The notes under the pieces: generated by a model
Database searches by the model: none
Told to the model about the DNA's origin: nothing
What the model saw: only the letters and a program-made list of their open reading frames with translations
Part shown: positions 22,124 through 33,200 of the stretch, piece after piece
How the letters are laid out: every line of letters begins with the position of its first letter
How positions within the stretch are numbered: the stretch's first letter is position 1
Position numbers and translations under genes: made by a program
From: Amaranthus tricolor
Taxonomy: Eukaryota > Streptophyta > Magnoliopsida > Caryophyllales > Amaranthaceae
Reading direction: 5' to 3'
Length of the DNA: 64,000 nt
Assembly: GCF_026212465.1 (NCBI RefSeq)
Contig: NC_080057.1
Span: 24,206,647-24,270,646, forward strand

Positions 22124-25100
22124 TTAGGCTCCAGGAGAGCTAGGTCTGTTTGCCATGAGTTCGGGTTGAATTGGAGTCGGTTGTGTTATACGTGTTGTCT
22201 CAGATATCGGTGCAGAAATTCCATTGACTGCAGAAGGTTCGGTGTTTGATCGAGCTCGCCATATCCTTCTCCATCTCAGTATCTCGAAGATAATCGAACA
22301 TCCACACATTGCAACTCCGAAACCAACAAATGTAGCAATTATGACTGATACCACTGCTTGCAAGTGTAGCTGTATAACCATAAGGAAGGAGAGTAATTGT
22401 GATTAATATGGAAATTACATTAGTGTTAGTGAATGAAAGAAGCCTAGTACACTTTATAAAGTATATGTGATCGGGCAAGACATGACTAGAGATCATGGAA
22501 TTTACTAGACGAGGACATTCATAGACGAATCTAGGATATTGCTCTACATGTGTGCTAACAAACTCGGTTGTCATTCTTCTATATAGACTATATTATATGT
22601 TACGTAATTGAATATTAATATGATTTTTAATCAATTAACATGGCCTAGGTAGGCCCCATCCTAGATACTTGTCAAGGACAGTTTGACCTAGAAACAGAGG
22701 ATCTTTCTACACTAATAGTTGCTTAGCATTAGTTCATGGATGTTAGTTTCCGTAAACTCATAACAGTTAAAGGTCACGAAAATTTCGCAATTCACACGTA
22801 AACATTAGTTGAGGTTGAGGACATTCATGGGCGAATCCTAGATTCTTCTGCATTACATGTTACGCAATTCAATATGGTTCTTAATCAACTGACAAGGCCT
22901 AGGTAGGTCCCAGCCTAGATTCTTCTCGAGGACAGTTTGACCTAAAAATAAAACATCTTTCTACAATAACAGTTGCTTAGCATTAGGTTATGGATGTTAG
23001 TTTCCATAAGCTCATAACAGTTCAAGATCATGGAATCGGACATCACAAATACGGAAATCGTACAATTCACACACGGAAACATTAGTTGAGGACATTCATG
23101 GGCGAATCCAGGATATTGCTCTACATGTTCTAAGCACGTCGGTTATCATTCTTTTGTATTATATGAAACAATTCAACTGAGATGGCCTAGGTAGGCACCT
23201 GCCTAGCTTCCTGTCGAGGATAGTTTGACCTAGAAACAAGGGATCTTTCTATAGGTCGAGGGTGTTAGTTTCCGTAAGCTCATAACATTTCAAGATCATG
23301 AAATCGGACATTACAAATATGGAAAAACTGCTAGACGAACTGTTTCAAAAACTGCAAGACTACAGAAGGAGGAACGTACCAAGGAGTACGAAATATGAGC
23401 AAAGACAACCACCATAACAAATTGTGAAACAGCATATACCCAAAGGAATTTTCTTCCAACTGAAGACAATGTCAAAGCACTAGAAGATTAGCATGATGTT
23501 CAACACTAAGAAACTTGACAGATAAAAAATGATAAATAAATAAGCTATTTGTGCAAACTGATAACGTATATAACATATCTTGGGACAACGATTATCAACT
23601 TAAGTTGATGCTTGATGGTTGTAGTTTAAGAATATGTTGTATACTCTATCACAAATAAATTTAGTATTTAGAAAACTATAAGGTCAAACCATCGTACCCA
23701 TCGTTGTTGACGTCATGGATGCAAGAAGACCCAAAATACAAGAGAACGGAAGCGAGATGGCAATGGCACCTGTACCCATTTTCTTAATCTATTTACAAGA
23801 CCATTGTAATATATGATTAATAACATATGAAGATCTATTCTTACATAAGATTTATGCCTAATTACACAAGACTTACCAAAAGCTGCTCGAGGAAACCGAA
23901 ATAAGCAAGCATGCTTACAATCACAAGAACCGGAACATCTTGCCAAACCCTGAAAACAGTAAAAAATACAATGTCTAAGTACACGAAAACATGACTAAAT
24001 CAATGTCGTTGATATCATTGTCTGTATGTCTCACTTCAAGCAATTCAATTTTGGCATCCTTTCATTCACATTATTGAGATATATTGACAAACTGTAGAGA
24101 TAGCAACTCAACCACAAAATTAAGCTGATGCCCGTAGCCTAATGATATATTATATACTCTATTACACCTCCTCACACAAAAACCCTTTGGGATCAGAGGC
24201 GTGAATGCAGCACATGCATACATAACACTATATATTCCATTTTTGTCATGTTGGTTTTTGATACCATGTCAAGCGACAAAGTCAACTAAAAGCGTAAGAT
24301 GATGGTTGTATCCCCAATGATAGGTTTTATAATCTACCATAAACATTTTGGCATCATGCAATAATAATGTACGCTCAAGTTCCACTCAATACTAATCCAA
24401 GGAAAAAACACCTAAACGGGTTCATTTTGATAAATTTGGTCTTGTACACAACACCCACACAAGAGGAGAGTCGACTTCACACAAAACGGATAAGGTTCTA
24501 TCCTAAAACTAATTGGTATTAGGCAGAGTAGCCCATCAAGTATATATGTTAATCAACATCTGGGTTATTTTCTATTCAAGGCTATATCAATATACAATTA
24601 TACAGGATTAGAAATCTTTCACTTGCCTGAAATTAGCTAACTCAGCCTGCTCTCCACGGTTTCTCTGTGAATCCTGAGCATTCTGAATTCGTAAAAGCGT
24701 AACAGGAAGGTTTTGAACTTCTCGCTCGCATACTTCACAAATTTTGTTACCTCGGATGCTAAACCATTTAACAGCACATTCTTGGTGAACCAAAGCAAGT
24801 TCACCTTTGCAGCTGCATTCCATCTTGAGTGTCTCTGAGCCCTCCCCGAGTTCAACGAAGCAAATTCTACAAACAGCTTCATCTTCGTGAATGTCCTCAC
24901 CATTATCATCGATTTCTGAATCAAAATGTTTGAATCAAGCTGATGACTGATTAATTTATTAACAACTACATAGTTGAAGCAAAAATTAGACAGGAAGTAC
25001 AATATTTATACCATCTGCATCAATTAGAGTTGCAATAGATGCTGTTAATGTTCCATCTTTGACTCGTGGGGTTGTCGGAATTACACGGAACATCCCACCA

Positions 25101-28100
25101 AGGGAGTCGAAGCGACGTACACTCCCTTCTTTGATAAGATCTGGAACAGAATGCGCACGATGAATAGGTAATTGGAGCCTGCCTTTCTGTAAAGTGAGAT
25201 TGTCAAGAATCAAATACAGGGCTGAATGATTTTCTTGTGAGTGCCATACTACATGTTTCATGAGCAACCCCTTCCCCCCACATCATCACCCTTAGAGGTG
25301 TTCATTTACTCGACCTTGTAACCGAACCTAATTTCAAAAATGATTTACAATTATGTAAAAAACAATTTCAAACCGACCTGAAATACCTAACACGAAATCA
25401 GCCCGATGACCCAAATGAACACCTCTAATCACCTTCCTTAAGAGTACCTCCCACCCCCTAATGGCCATGGCAACAAGTGTTCAAGGTTATAGTCACTGAT
25501 GCCACACTGCCTTTCCTTACAGCTTGAACGAAGCGGTTTGTAAATGAAATGGAATTATTTGACATACTATGATCCCCAGATCCTAATGACCAAATTACAT
25601 AATAATTCAATATGAAGATCAAAATCTATTCATAACAAAAGCGCAATGTGGATAACAGGACCAGAAGTATAAAAAGCGAATGCAAATATAATTTGACATG
25701 TTGTTCTAGTGCAGTCTTAACAGCAAGGCACAATCAACAGCATTGTACAAACCCTTTTCAGCACAAGCTTAATTTTCTTCATGGAATGCTGGGTATTCAA
25801 CTAACAATATTTAACCAACCGAAGTTCCATGTAAAAGTGAAAATTGACGAAATAAAACAACTATTCACTTACATTGCTTCCATGAGTAGACCCTGGATTA
25901 GAGTGTGCAATTGGAGTTACAGGCAAAGACGATGCTTTTTTTCCTTTCGGTGTACTAAATAGTTTCGAAAGAGAAAATGTCCTAGTCATTCGTGGTCTCC
26001 CCCCTTTAACTGAAGAGGGAGATCCGAGGGCTAGAATGGCGGCATCCACAATATCTGAAGAAGAATTCTTGAACTTAAAACTAAGTCTTGGAAGTAGGTT
26101 TTTGAATGAAGATTTGTCCCTACGCATGGTAGAGCTCGAGGACTCGTTTAGTGTCGCAATGCCAGGGCTGTTCATAGGTGTAAAATTGACTCTTTTTGGT
26201 GTTGGAAGAATGTTTATCCTAACAAAATCCTCCGGGGAGTCCTGCACACTTTGTGATGGTATCTCCCCGTCAATGCTCTGTGGTGGTGGCGTATTGCGCT
26301 GCCCAAGAGGACATTCTTCAGTTATTTCAGTTGATTCTACCATCTGCAAGAGCAACCATGGGACTATCATTATGCAAGTTAAAGAATCATCTGTATAATG
26401 TAAAAAAGTATGAGAGATTCACTAGTCACTATGCACCAAAGCCATGGGCATGATATGCTATTTTCTTGACATTAGTCATCTACAATCTCTAAATAGAACC
26501 TAAGTATTCATTTTTTTTGAGCTTTTAGTCACTATAAACTTAAAGCAAATTCTCTCAATTATGCCCTCTATATAAAGGGTACACAGGGTCGGCCTGAGAT
26601 TTGTGAGGCCCGAGGTGAAACTTTAATTATGGGATGCAAAGTACTTAATATACTATTATGGGTTCCTAACTGTCATCTATCAGCGCATCTCATATGTGGC
26701 CGTCTCAATATTAGAATGCCACATATGAGACAGCCCGCTATAGCCACATACTGCTTAAAAGCGCTCACATGTAGCTAAAAATCCATCACATATAGCTTAA
26801 AACTGAACACATACAATTAAAATTATATATAGCTCCAATGCAATCACATAAAGCTTAAAATTGACCACATTGTGGTTATTATTGACCTCTTCCCTGCTTC
26901 TTTAGTTAAACAAGAATAATAATCTATTAGTGGAAAAATTATATAGTTATAATGATCATTTATACTTAATAATAATCACATATGCCTTAAACAATATACA
27001 CAGATGATAAAATGAAACATTTAGTGTAAACTTACATCTACAAAATCAATCGCATATAGCTTAAAACCAATCACACATATAATAAAATTAGTCATATACA
27101 GCTTGGACTCGTCCTATTAATGGGACGGTCCTAAACAAGAATTTGTGATTATCCATTAAAGCATCGTTTTTTTAATTTTTTTTGGATGGGCCCGGGCACA
27201 AGCCCCTCTTGCTCCCTTATAGAGCTCGGGTACAGGCCCCTTTTGCTCCCTTATAGGGCCGGCACAGTAAGTCTTTACTCTCTATTTCAAGCTTTCTTCA
27301 CTACCTAAGGTTCAACTTTGGCGGCCAAATGGCTGCAAGTGCCCCAAAAGCCATCAAGTGCTAAAAAAGGCGTCAAAGTTCAGAACATGGGAGATCCACA
27401 AAAAAACATTAATGTCTTAAAAAATACTAGGAAATAAAAAAGAAATGTTTTTTCTAGTGTTCTACTGCAAAGAAATGCTATCCATATGTGTGTATAAAAT
27501 AATCAGAACCCACTACAAGCCAAAAGTCAATGACAATTGAATAGAATTGAAAGGCATAATATATTAACATTTTTATCAACTAAAACTTAGTCTTATTTCC
27601 ACATACAATCCAAAAATTGACATATAATAAAAATTCAAATAAAAATGACTCTTAAATCATTCACAATAGACTTTATCTTCATCAAATTGCAGAATTTCTG
27701 ATATCATATTTCAGAAAATGGAAGTTCCAAGATATTAGAAGGGAATTTAAGCACGAAATTAATACAAAGAAAAAGAATTAAAGTTGACTACATATACTCT
27801 TTCTCACTGTCCCTTTATATTTGCTATATTATGTTCATATTCGGTGTACCATGCTCAAAGTAGATATGATTAAGGTACAGGAGAAGAATTGACTAAACAC
27901 AAATCCAATGAGGTCATCCTAAAAACCAATTGGACAAATCCAATGAGGTCATCCTAAAAACCAATTGGACATAGAAGGAGTAGCTCATCAAACTTATATG
28001 TTTGTCAACTTTTCACATGTGGGTTGATCAAAATCTGTCGGCTCTGATACCATGTCAAAGAACCAACTCAACCTCAAGCCTAAGCTTATGATATTGGCCC

Positions 28101-28553
28101 CATGATATCTTATCTCTTTGAGTTTGCTAGATCATCATTATAATAAGGACAGGTGGAAAAGGCGCAAAGGGCATATCATACCCCTAACGAAGGCGATAAG
28201 CAGGTTGCAGTCGGTGTGAGCTATCAAATTCTAACAAGATGGAAAAAATCATATGACTAGAGTTCACCTAACCTTCTCTAATCATGTGATTCCAGGTATT
28301 CAGATTCAATAATCAATTATTACAAGTTACAATCGTACAAATTTCCTATATAATTTTTTCTAACAAAACAAAACTATATAATTGAAAGCATTAACAATTA
28401 AGCATGAAAAAGGAAGTAACAAAGAACAGAATCTGCAAAAAATATACACATTAAAACCAGAAAAATAGTAAAATTAAGCACCTGTTGATTGTGAATTGTG
28501 GGAATATGGAGATTTTCAGTTTGTTTATGATGTGGGTATTCTTCAGTTCCCAT
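22124..28553 (-). CDS. RING-variant (RING-CH/MARCH-type) multi-pass membrane E3 ubiquitin ligase-like protein
   Basis: Eight coding exons: 28482-28553, 25873-26343, 25012-25186, 24627-24915, 23877-23949, 23698-23788, 23380-23459 and 22124-22369. They total 1497 nt, or 498 aa. The start MGTEEYPHH is the first in-frame ATG; a 5-codon upstream frame overlaps it. The first ~180 residues are polar and serine-rich. The RING-variant domain at about residues 250-305 shows [31 protein letters not shown] and CEVCEREV, giving the C4HC3 zinc ligands. Hydrophobic segments follow in exons 5, 6, 7 and 8 ([55 protein letters not shown]). It probably ubiquitinates membrane proteins (family knowledge). Intron 4 uses a GC donor. 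Intron 7 carries a three-copy tandem repeat. The E2 partner and target are unknown. Confidence 0.93.
22511..23325. repeat. Three tandem copies of a ~240-306 bp unit in intron 7 of the RING-variant gene
   Basis: Units start with gaggacattcat at 22511, 22817 and 23088 (periods 306 and 271; the third is shorter). Each contains gcctaggtaggc-type sequence, gaggacagtttgacctaga and gttagtttccgtaagctcat. The copies differ by substitutions and small gaps, so the array is old. No open frame is shared. Confidence 0.85.
24073..24345 (-). repeat. SINE-like dispersed repeat (copy 2), minus orientation, in intron 4 of the RING-variant gene
   Basis: Read on the minus strand: tttagttgactttgtc, cgcttgacatggtatcaaaaacc and, further on, cccaaagggtttttgtgtgagg and tataatatatcat. 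These match blocks of the copies at 28035 and 53950 in the same order. Confidence 0.5.
25293..25427. mobile_element. hAT-type MITE, 135 bp, in intron 2 of the RING-variant gene
   Basis: Perfect 15-bp terminal inverted repeats, TAGAGGTGTTCATTT and AAATGAACACCTCTA. The flanking 8-bp sequences atcaccct and atcacctt match at 7 of 8 positions, as expected for a hAT target-site duplication. Confidence 0.85.
26640..27145. repeat. Hairpin plus degenerate tandem array (second copy of the 3508-3745 type)
   Basis: The hairpin arms TCTCATATGTGG and CCACATATGAGA lie at 26688-26699 and 26719-26730. The right arm runs into gagacagcccgc, close to gagacgagccca at 3543. It is followed by about ten degenerate units of the (a)tcacatatagcttaaaa type to about 27105. 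It ends in an imperfect ggactcgtcc/gggacggtcc pair and is located in intron 1 of the RING-variant gene. Confidence 0.55.
27901..27970. repeat. Perfect 35-bp tandem duplication
   Basis: The 35-bp unit beginning aaatccaatgaggtcatcct occurs twice without mismatch at 27901-27935 and 27936-27970. Part of the unit (catcctaaaa-ccaattgg) also occurs near 24500 and 53400, so it is a piece of a dispersed repeat that duplicated recently. Confidence 0.9.
28035..28130 (-). repeat. SINE-like dispersed repeat (copy 3), minus orientation
   Basis: On the minus strand: aagatatcatggggcc, ttgaggttgagttggttc and tttgacatggtatcagagcc, the best preserved form of the family's first block. It lies in intron 1 of the RING-variant gene. 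Confidence 0.5.
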
Positions 28554-28559
28554 GTTTCA

Positions 28560-30207
28560 TCAAATTGAAGAGCTTAATTAATCAAAAACAAAACTTAAGG
28601 AATTGAACTAATTTAGTTAAAAAGGTTGAAACTTTATAAGGATTTATTGTAAGAATGATGGGAAATGGAAAACAAACAAACAAACCCTTTTTGTGTATAG
28701 ATTGTTAAGGATGAGAAGAGAGAAAGAGGGAGAAGGAAAGCAAGGAGAGCGGGGAGGGGGGGTTTAATGGAGGTTTTTTAGGGGAGGGGGCAACAACAAA
28801 CATATATTGGCTGTTATGGATGACTGACCCCTAGACAATGATGATGATTATTATTTGATGAGTTGGACTAAATATAATTGTGTGAATATGAACTGTGCAT
28901 TTAGGCTGCTTTTTGAAGTGTACACCTACTTGTCCTATTCCTTTTATATTGTTCACGATCACAAGTTGAGGTGTTCAGTTGCGTGATTAGATCGATTTTA
29001 GATCAGATATTTCGAATCATGTTAAAATTGAATTTTGTTTTTATATTGATTTTTATATTATTGTAAAGTTATTTTTAAAGTTAGATCAAAGTCAAGTCAA
29101 TTATATAAAGTCGGGTTAAATTTTAAATTTAATTTATTTTGAACACTTCTAATTGCAAATGAGGTTTTCACGCATTTGAATTTACTTGCTCCTTTGTTTC
29201 TTTGGATATGCTAAGATATACTTCAACTTCATTAATTTGTAATGGTAGAATACAATTAATAAGTAAAAAAATTACTTCATTAATTTTTATTGGTTGGAGG
29301 AAAAATAAGTATACAAGTAAATAAGGAAAAAATATATGAAAAAACAAATGAAAAATAAGTAAAGAAGTAGATTGGGAAATAGGATGAATAAATAGATTAA
29401 GGAGTAAAACGAGAGAAAGGTTAGATTACTAATATTAATTTTTCTAAAATTTAATGGTTAATCTAAAGACAATGTTGTTAACTTATTATAGAGCTACTCT
29501 TGAGAGATCGTCTCTCGGCAAAACAACCTCAACACAATAATCTCATATTCTACTAATTGTATTAGTTGGACATTCAACTAATGAATATGAAACGTCTTAT
29601 GGTGAGACCATCTCACACAAGTATTTGTTCTTATTATACGCTTGTAGACTTCAAGTATATTCATTTATTGTTCAATCAAAGCTCTCGATTTCTAGCAAAA
29701 ATCCAACAATAATACTTCAACGTTATTAAAAAAAATAAATGAAACAAACTATCAAAATAATGGCCGCATGTATAAGGCAACTTAACCAAAATTTAAAGAA
29801 ACTAAGAATAGAAACAAGAGTTCAAGATCGAACATGGAAACGAAGCTCAATTATCAAACAAAAACCATACATACCCAACCCAAGAACCGACTAATTTGAT
29901 TGTTTCAGTGTCGGAGCCTAGTTGTGGTTGGATATTATGACAATTGAAATCACAAAATGTGAATCATTTTCCTGTCATAAAAACCCGACCAGCTTATTAC
30001 TGAATGGCATATACGCAAGATAGTTACAAACCGAGCTTAACATTTCTGTAGTTTCAGCTTCATCAATCCCATTTTCATTCCAAGAATGTAGTGAGGGAGA
30101 ACTAACTTTTCGATCTCGAGTTTAACCAAGCCCTGGGAACAACAATGGTCTGTCCCTCCAGCTTTTTTACAGGCGCACAGTTCAGTTGAATCAAAAAAAC
30201 TGGCAAG
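28560..30207. other. Spacer between the RING-variant and WD40 genes
   Basis: 28560-28800 is probably the 5' UTR and promoter of the RING-variant gene (purine-rich gagagaaagagggag tract at about 28716-28745 on the plus strand). 28966-29151 may be a small hAT-like MITE (ttgaggtgttca and tgaacacttcta ends). 29487-29628 is a MITE. The part next to 30207 should include the WD40 gene 3' UTR. Confidence 0.5.
29487..29628. mobile_element. MITE, gagacggtctct family
   Basis: The left end is ctactcttgagagatcgtctctc. The right end in reverse complement is caaatacttgtgtgagatgg and continues tctcaccat. It contains an ACTAATTGTATTAGT hairpin-like centre. It matches the family at 62411 in both ends and in length. 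Confidence 0.65.
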
Positions 30208-33200
30208 CTATAGTTTATAGCCAGATCCACTATTTTTAGTCATCGCTATCTTTTCTTTAAAATCAACATTCAAAATTGATTCTGAATTGCTAATACGGTT
30301 CTCGACACATCCAGGCCTCATCCAGACTTTTATGTGACCTTCTCGACAAGCAGTAAGCACAGATTCTTCGGTAAATATCACACCTGAAAGAGGCTCTGTG
30401 TGAACACGATGAGCAACCACAGGAGAAAGCTTGGGTACATCCCGCATGCTGGGAGAAGGCTGTAATGTGCCCGTGGAGCAGGCACTATCCCAATGAGGAG
30501 ATTGGCTTGCAGTGCTATAAGTCGGTGAACCAATACGAGGTGATCCGCCTGGAGCTCGACGAAGTGGTACTACAATCTCATTCATTTCCAAGTCCCAAAG
30601 TAGAAGTTGTGTATCCTGCACACCAAAAGAGAGTAGTGTCAAAACATTTTACAAGGCTAGCCTCATCACCTTTCAAGCAATCAAGTTCCATGATACTACC
30701 AGTGTAACATAATTCGCCAGTTAATTCGCTTTTTGAATTCATGATTCTCTCAAAATGACCCTAAAATAATCGAAAATCGACCATAAATAGCTTACTTTGA
30801 TTCACGATTCGCAAAGAGATTAGTGAATCATGTGACACAAGATACTACGACTAAGTATGTAGTGATAATGTGAACGAATCATAGTATGTCACTATGGAGT
30901 TTTGTTTAAAACAAATGTCTATGCAATAAGTAAACATTTCATATAAGTCCAGTAAACTGCAAACGAGCAGTCAGTTCAGTTTCACCTGACCAACGGAGCC
31001 AAAACGATACACCACATTCTCTCCAGACTCATCAGAATTTGGTGGGGTCCAAAAAGGATCAAATGCCACTCCACTAACCTGCCAAACAAAAGGTCCAAAT
31101 GATTTACATTTAAAATTAAACGTTGCAAATGAAGCATTATCATACTGATTAAATTACAGCTTACCCAAGAGTTGTGACCCTCTCCCCATGCTACGACTTT
31201 CCGGTCCTCCATACTCCACACCTGAACCAGATCATCTTCACCACCAGTCAAAATATACTTGCTATCCCCACTGTCAACAATGATTAAAAGTTAACCATAT
31301 AAAATCTTTCTAACATTCAAACATCGGGATGAAAATGCTCAAGGTTGAAGATAGCCACCACCATATTCTACAGATACTCTTACATTATCAAACTCATACT
31401 TAAGAGATGCCCCAATAGATCAAAAATATTATATATTTCATTCTCTGGTCGAGAGGGGAACTTAGACTAGTGTTATTTAAAGAAAACACTACTTTCTAAA
31501 CCTTTTTAGGAAGACCCTTGAACAAAAACCTTTCAGAAATTTTATGTACCAATCTATTTCAACTAGTAGTATTGGAAAAATTACAGCATGTAAATGAGGG
31601 TTCCAGTGAACAACGAAGTATAACATCAAGACAAAGGCACCAGATTAGCATATAAACATGTAGAGAAACAGAAGATCGTACCTCCAGGCACAACAAAGAA
31701 GAGCCCCATAATAACTTTTTCCGCCACATATAAGTTGTTCTTTCAAGTAATCAAATACTCGTAGATATCCTGCATTCTCAAGCACCAACTCTAGATAAGT
31801 TTCCAGCATAAAATCAGTATTGAAGGCCAGAAAAGCATATTCAAAAAAATACCATCTCTTCCAACGGTAGCCATATAAACACCATCATTTGAGAATGCAA
31901 TACTGTTTATTGAACCTAGACATATATGCCATCTAGCAGTTGGGTTACTCTGCGCATAACATGCATAAAGAACAAGCATCAGAAAGATAATCTCACAAAA
32001 TTAGCAACTCCGCATCTGACACATCCATCCACATCATAGATAAGAGCGCAAGCTGTCTAATCACAATTCTCTAAGTCAAGATAAATTGGTCACAAAAGTA
32101 TAATATTTAACCATCACAGCAATTTTGATGAAAATGTTGTCCAATCAACTTATGCAAGAGACACATTAACAAATTATGTCATTTATCTTGCCTGAACTCA
32201 GATTTGGGTGTCAGGTATGGCTGTATTGGTATATATCTACGTGTAATACTTGTCTATATTTGAAAAACGAAGGCAGGACAGCTCCAAGCACTAATGCAGG
32301 CACTATTCATTGCTTAAATCGTACAAGTCATTTCAATGTCGAACCTAAAAGAGAATCCATCAATCTATAGAACTTACAGCTTATACTCAATTTTAAAAGA
32401 AAGAAGCAGAGAAAGGTCAAAGATGACTTGGATAGAGGGACTTGAAAACGAAAAAGAAAACAGTAGGTCTGCATGAGTATATTGTAGTAGATAAAAGTGA
32501 ATGGACGAAAGGCATATTCATAGACAATCACACAAGAAATATTCTGAGTTCATGCAGAGAACCCCCTGTGATTGAATCAACACTTTGGCAACATTGTCAT
32601 TGTAAGCTATACTACTTTCGTTTTTTTATTCATGGCATCAACGCATCGTTTCTTCCAAAAACATTTCTCATAGAAAAGAGTGTTATTAAAAAAACAGAGG
32701 AAGCACAACGCAATTAACAAAAAACCGAAGAGCATTACGATAAAGAAATGCCAAAAAATGTACAACAATAATGTACTACCTGTGCTCCTTTCTAACAAGC
32801 ATACGTAAGTTTTATTACGGTATTCTAGGCTCATCTTTGACCATAGTTGTTTATTTTAGAAAACGGAAGCCACCGTATTCAGTATATTCTATATGATGCT
32901 TTACAAGAAGAGTGTATAACAGAGCTAGAAAAAAATCTCAGTTCAAATTCCTTAACAAGCCTCGAAGAAGGATAATCTCAAAGTTTATAACCAATTACTA
33001 GACTAAAGTAGAAGGATAAAACTACAAAACCAAAATCTGATAGAACAGAAATTATATTCACTCCCAATTTGTTTTTGAAGGAGCAAGATACTGCATAAGA
33101 AAATCCCAAGCAGATATATCTTGGGAATTGCCGAATTGGGACCAACATGCAGACAATACTGTACTATCATTAAACGATGAAGCCACTCAGGTTTACTAAT

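Noticed and set aside
26036..26398. 120-residue plus-strand frame over RING-variant exon 2
   Set aside because: Shadow of the real exon; no start context, no family likeness and no partner exons.
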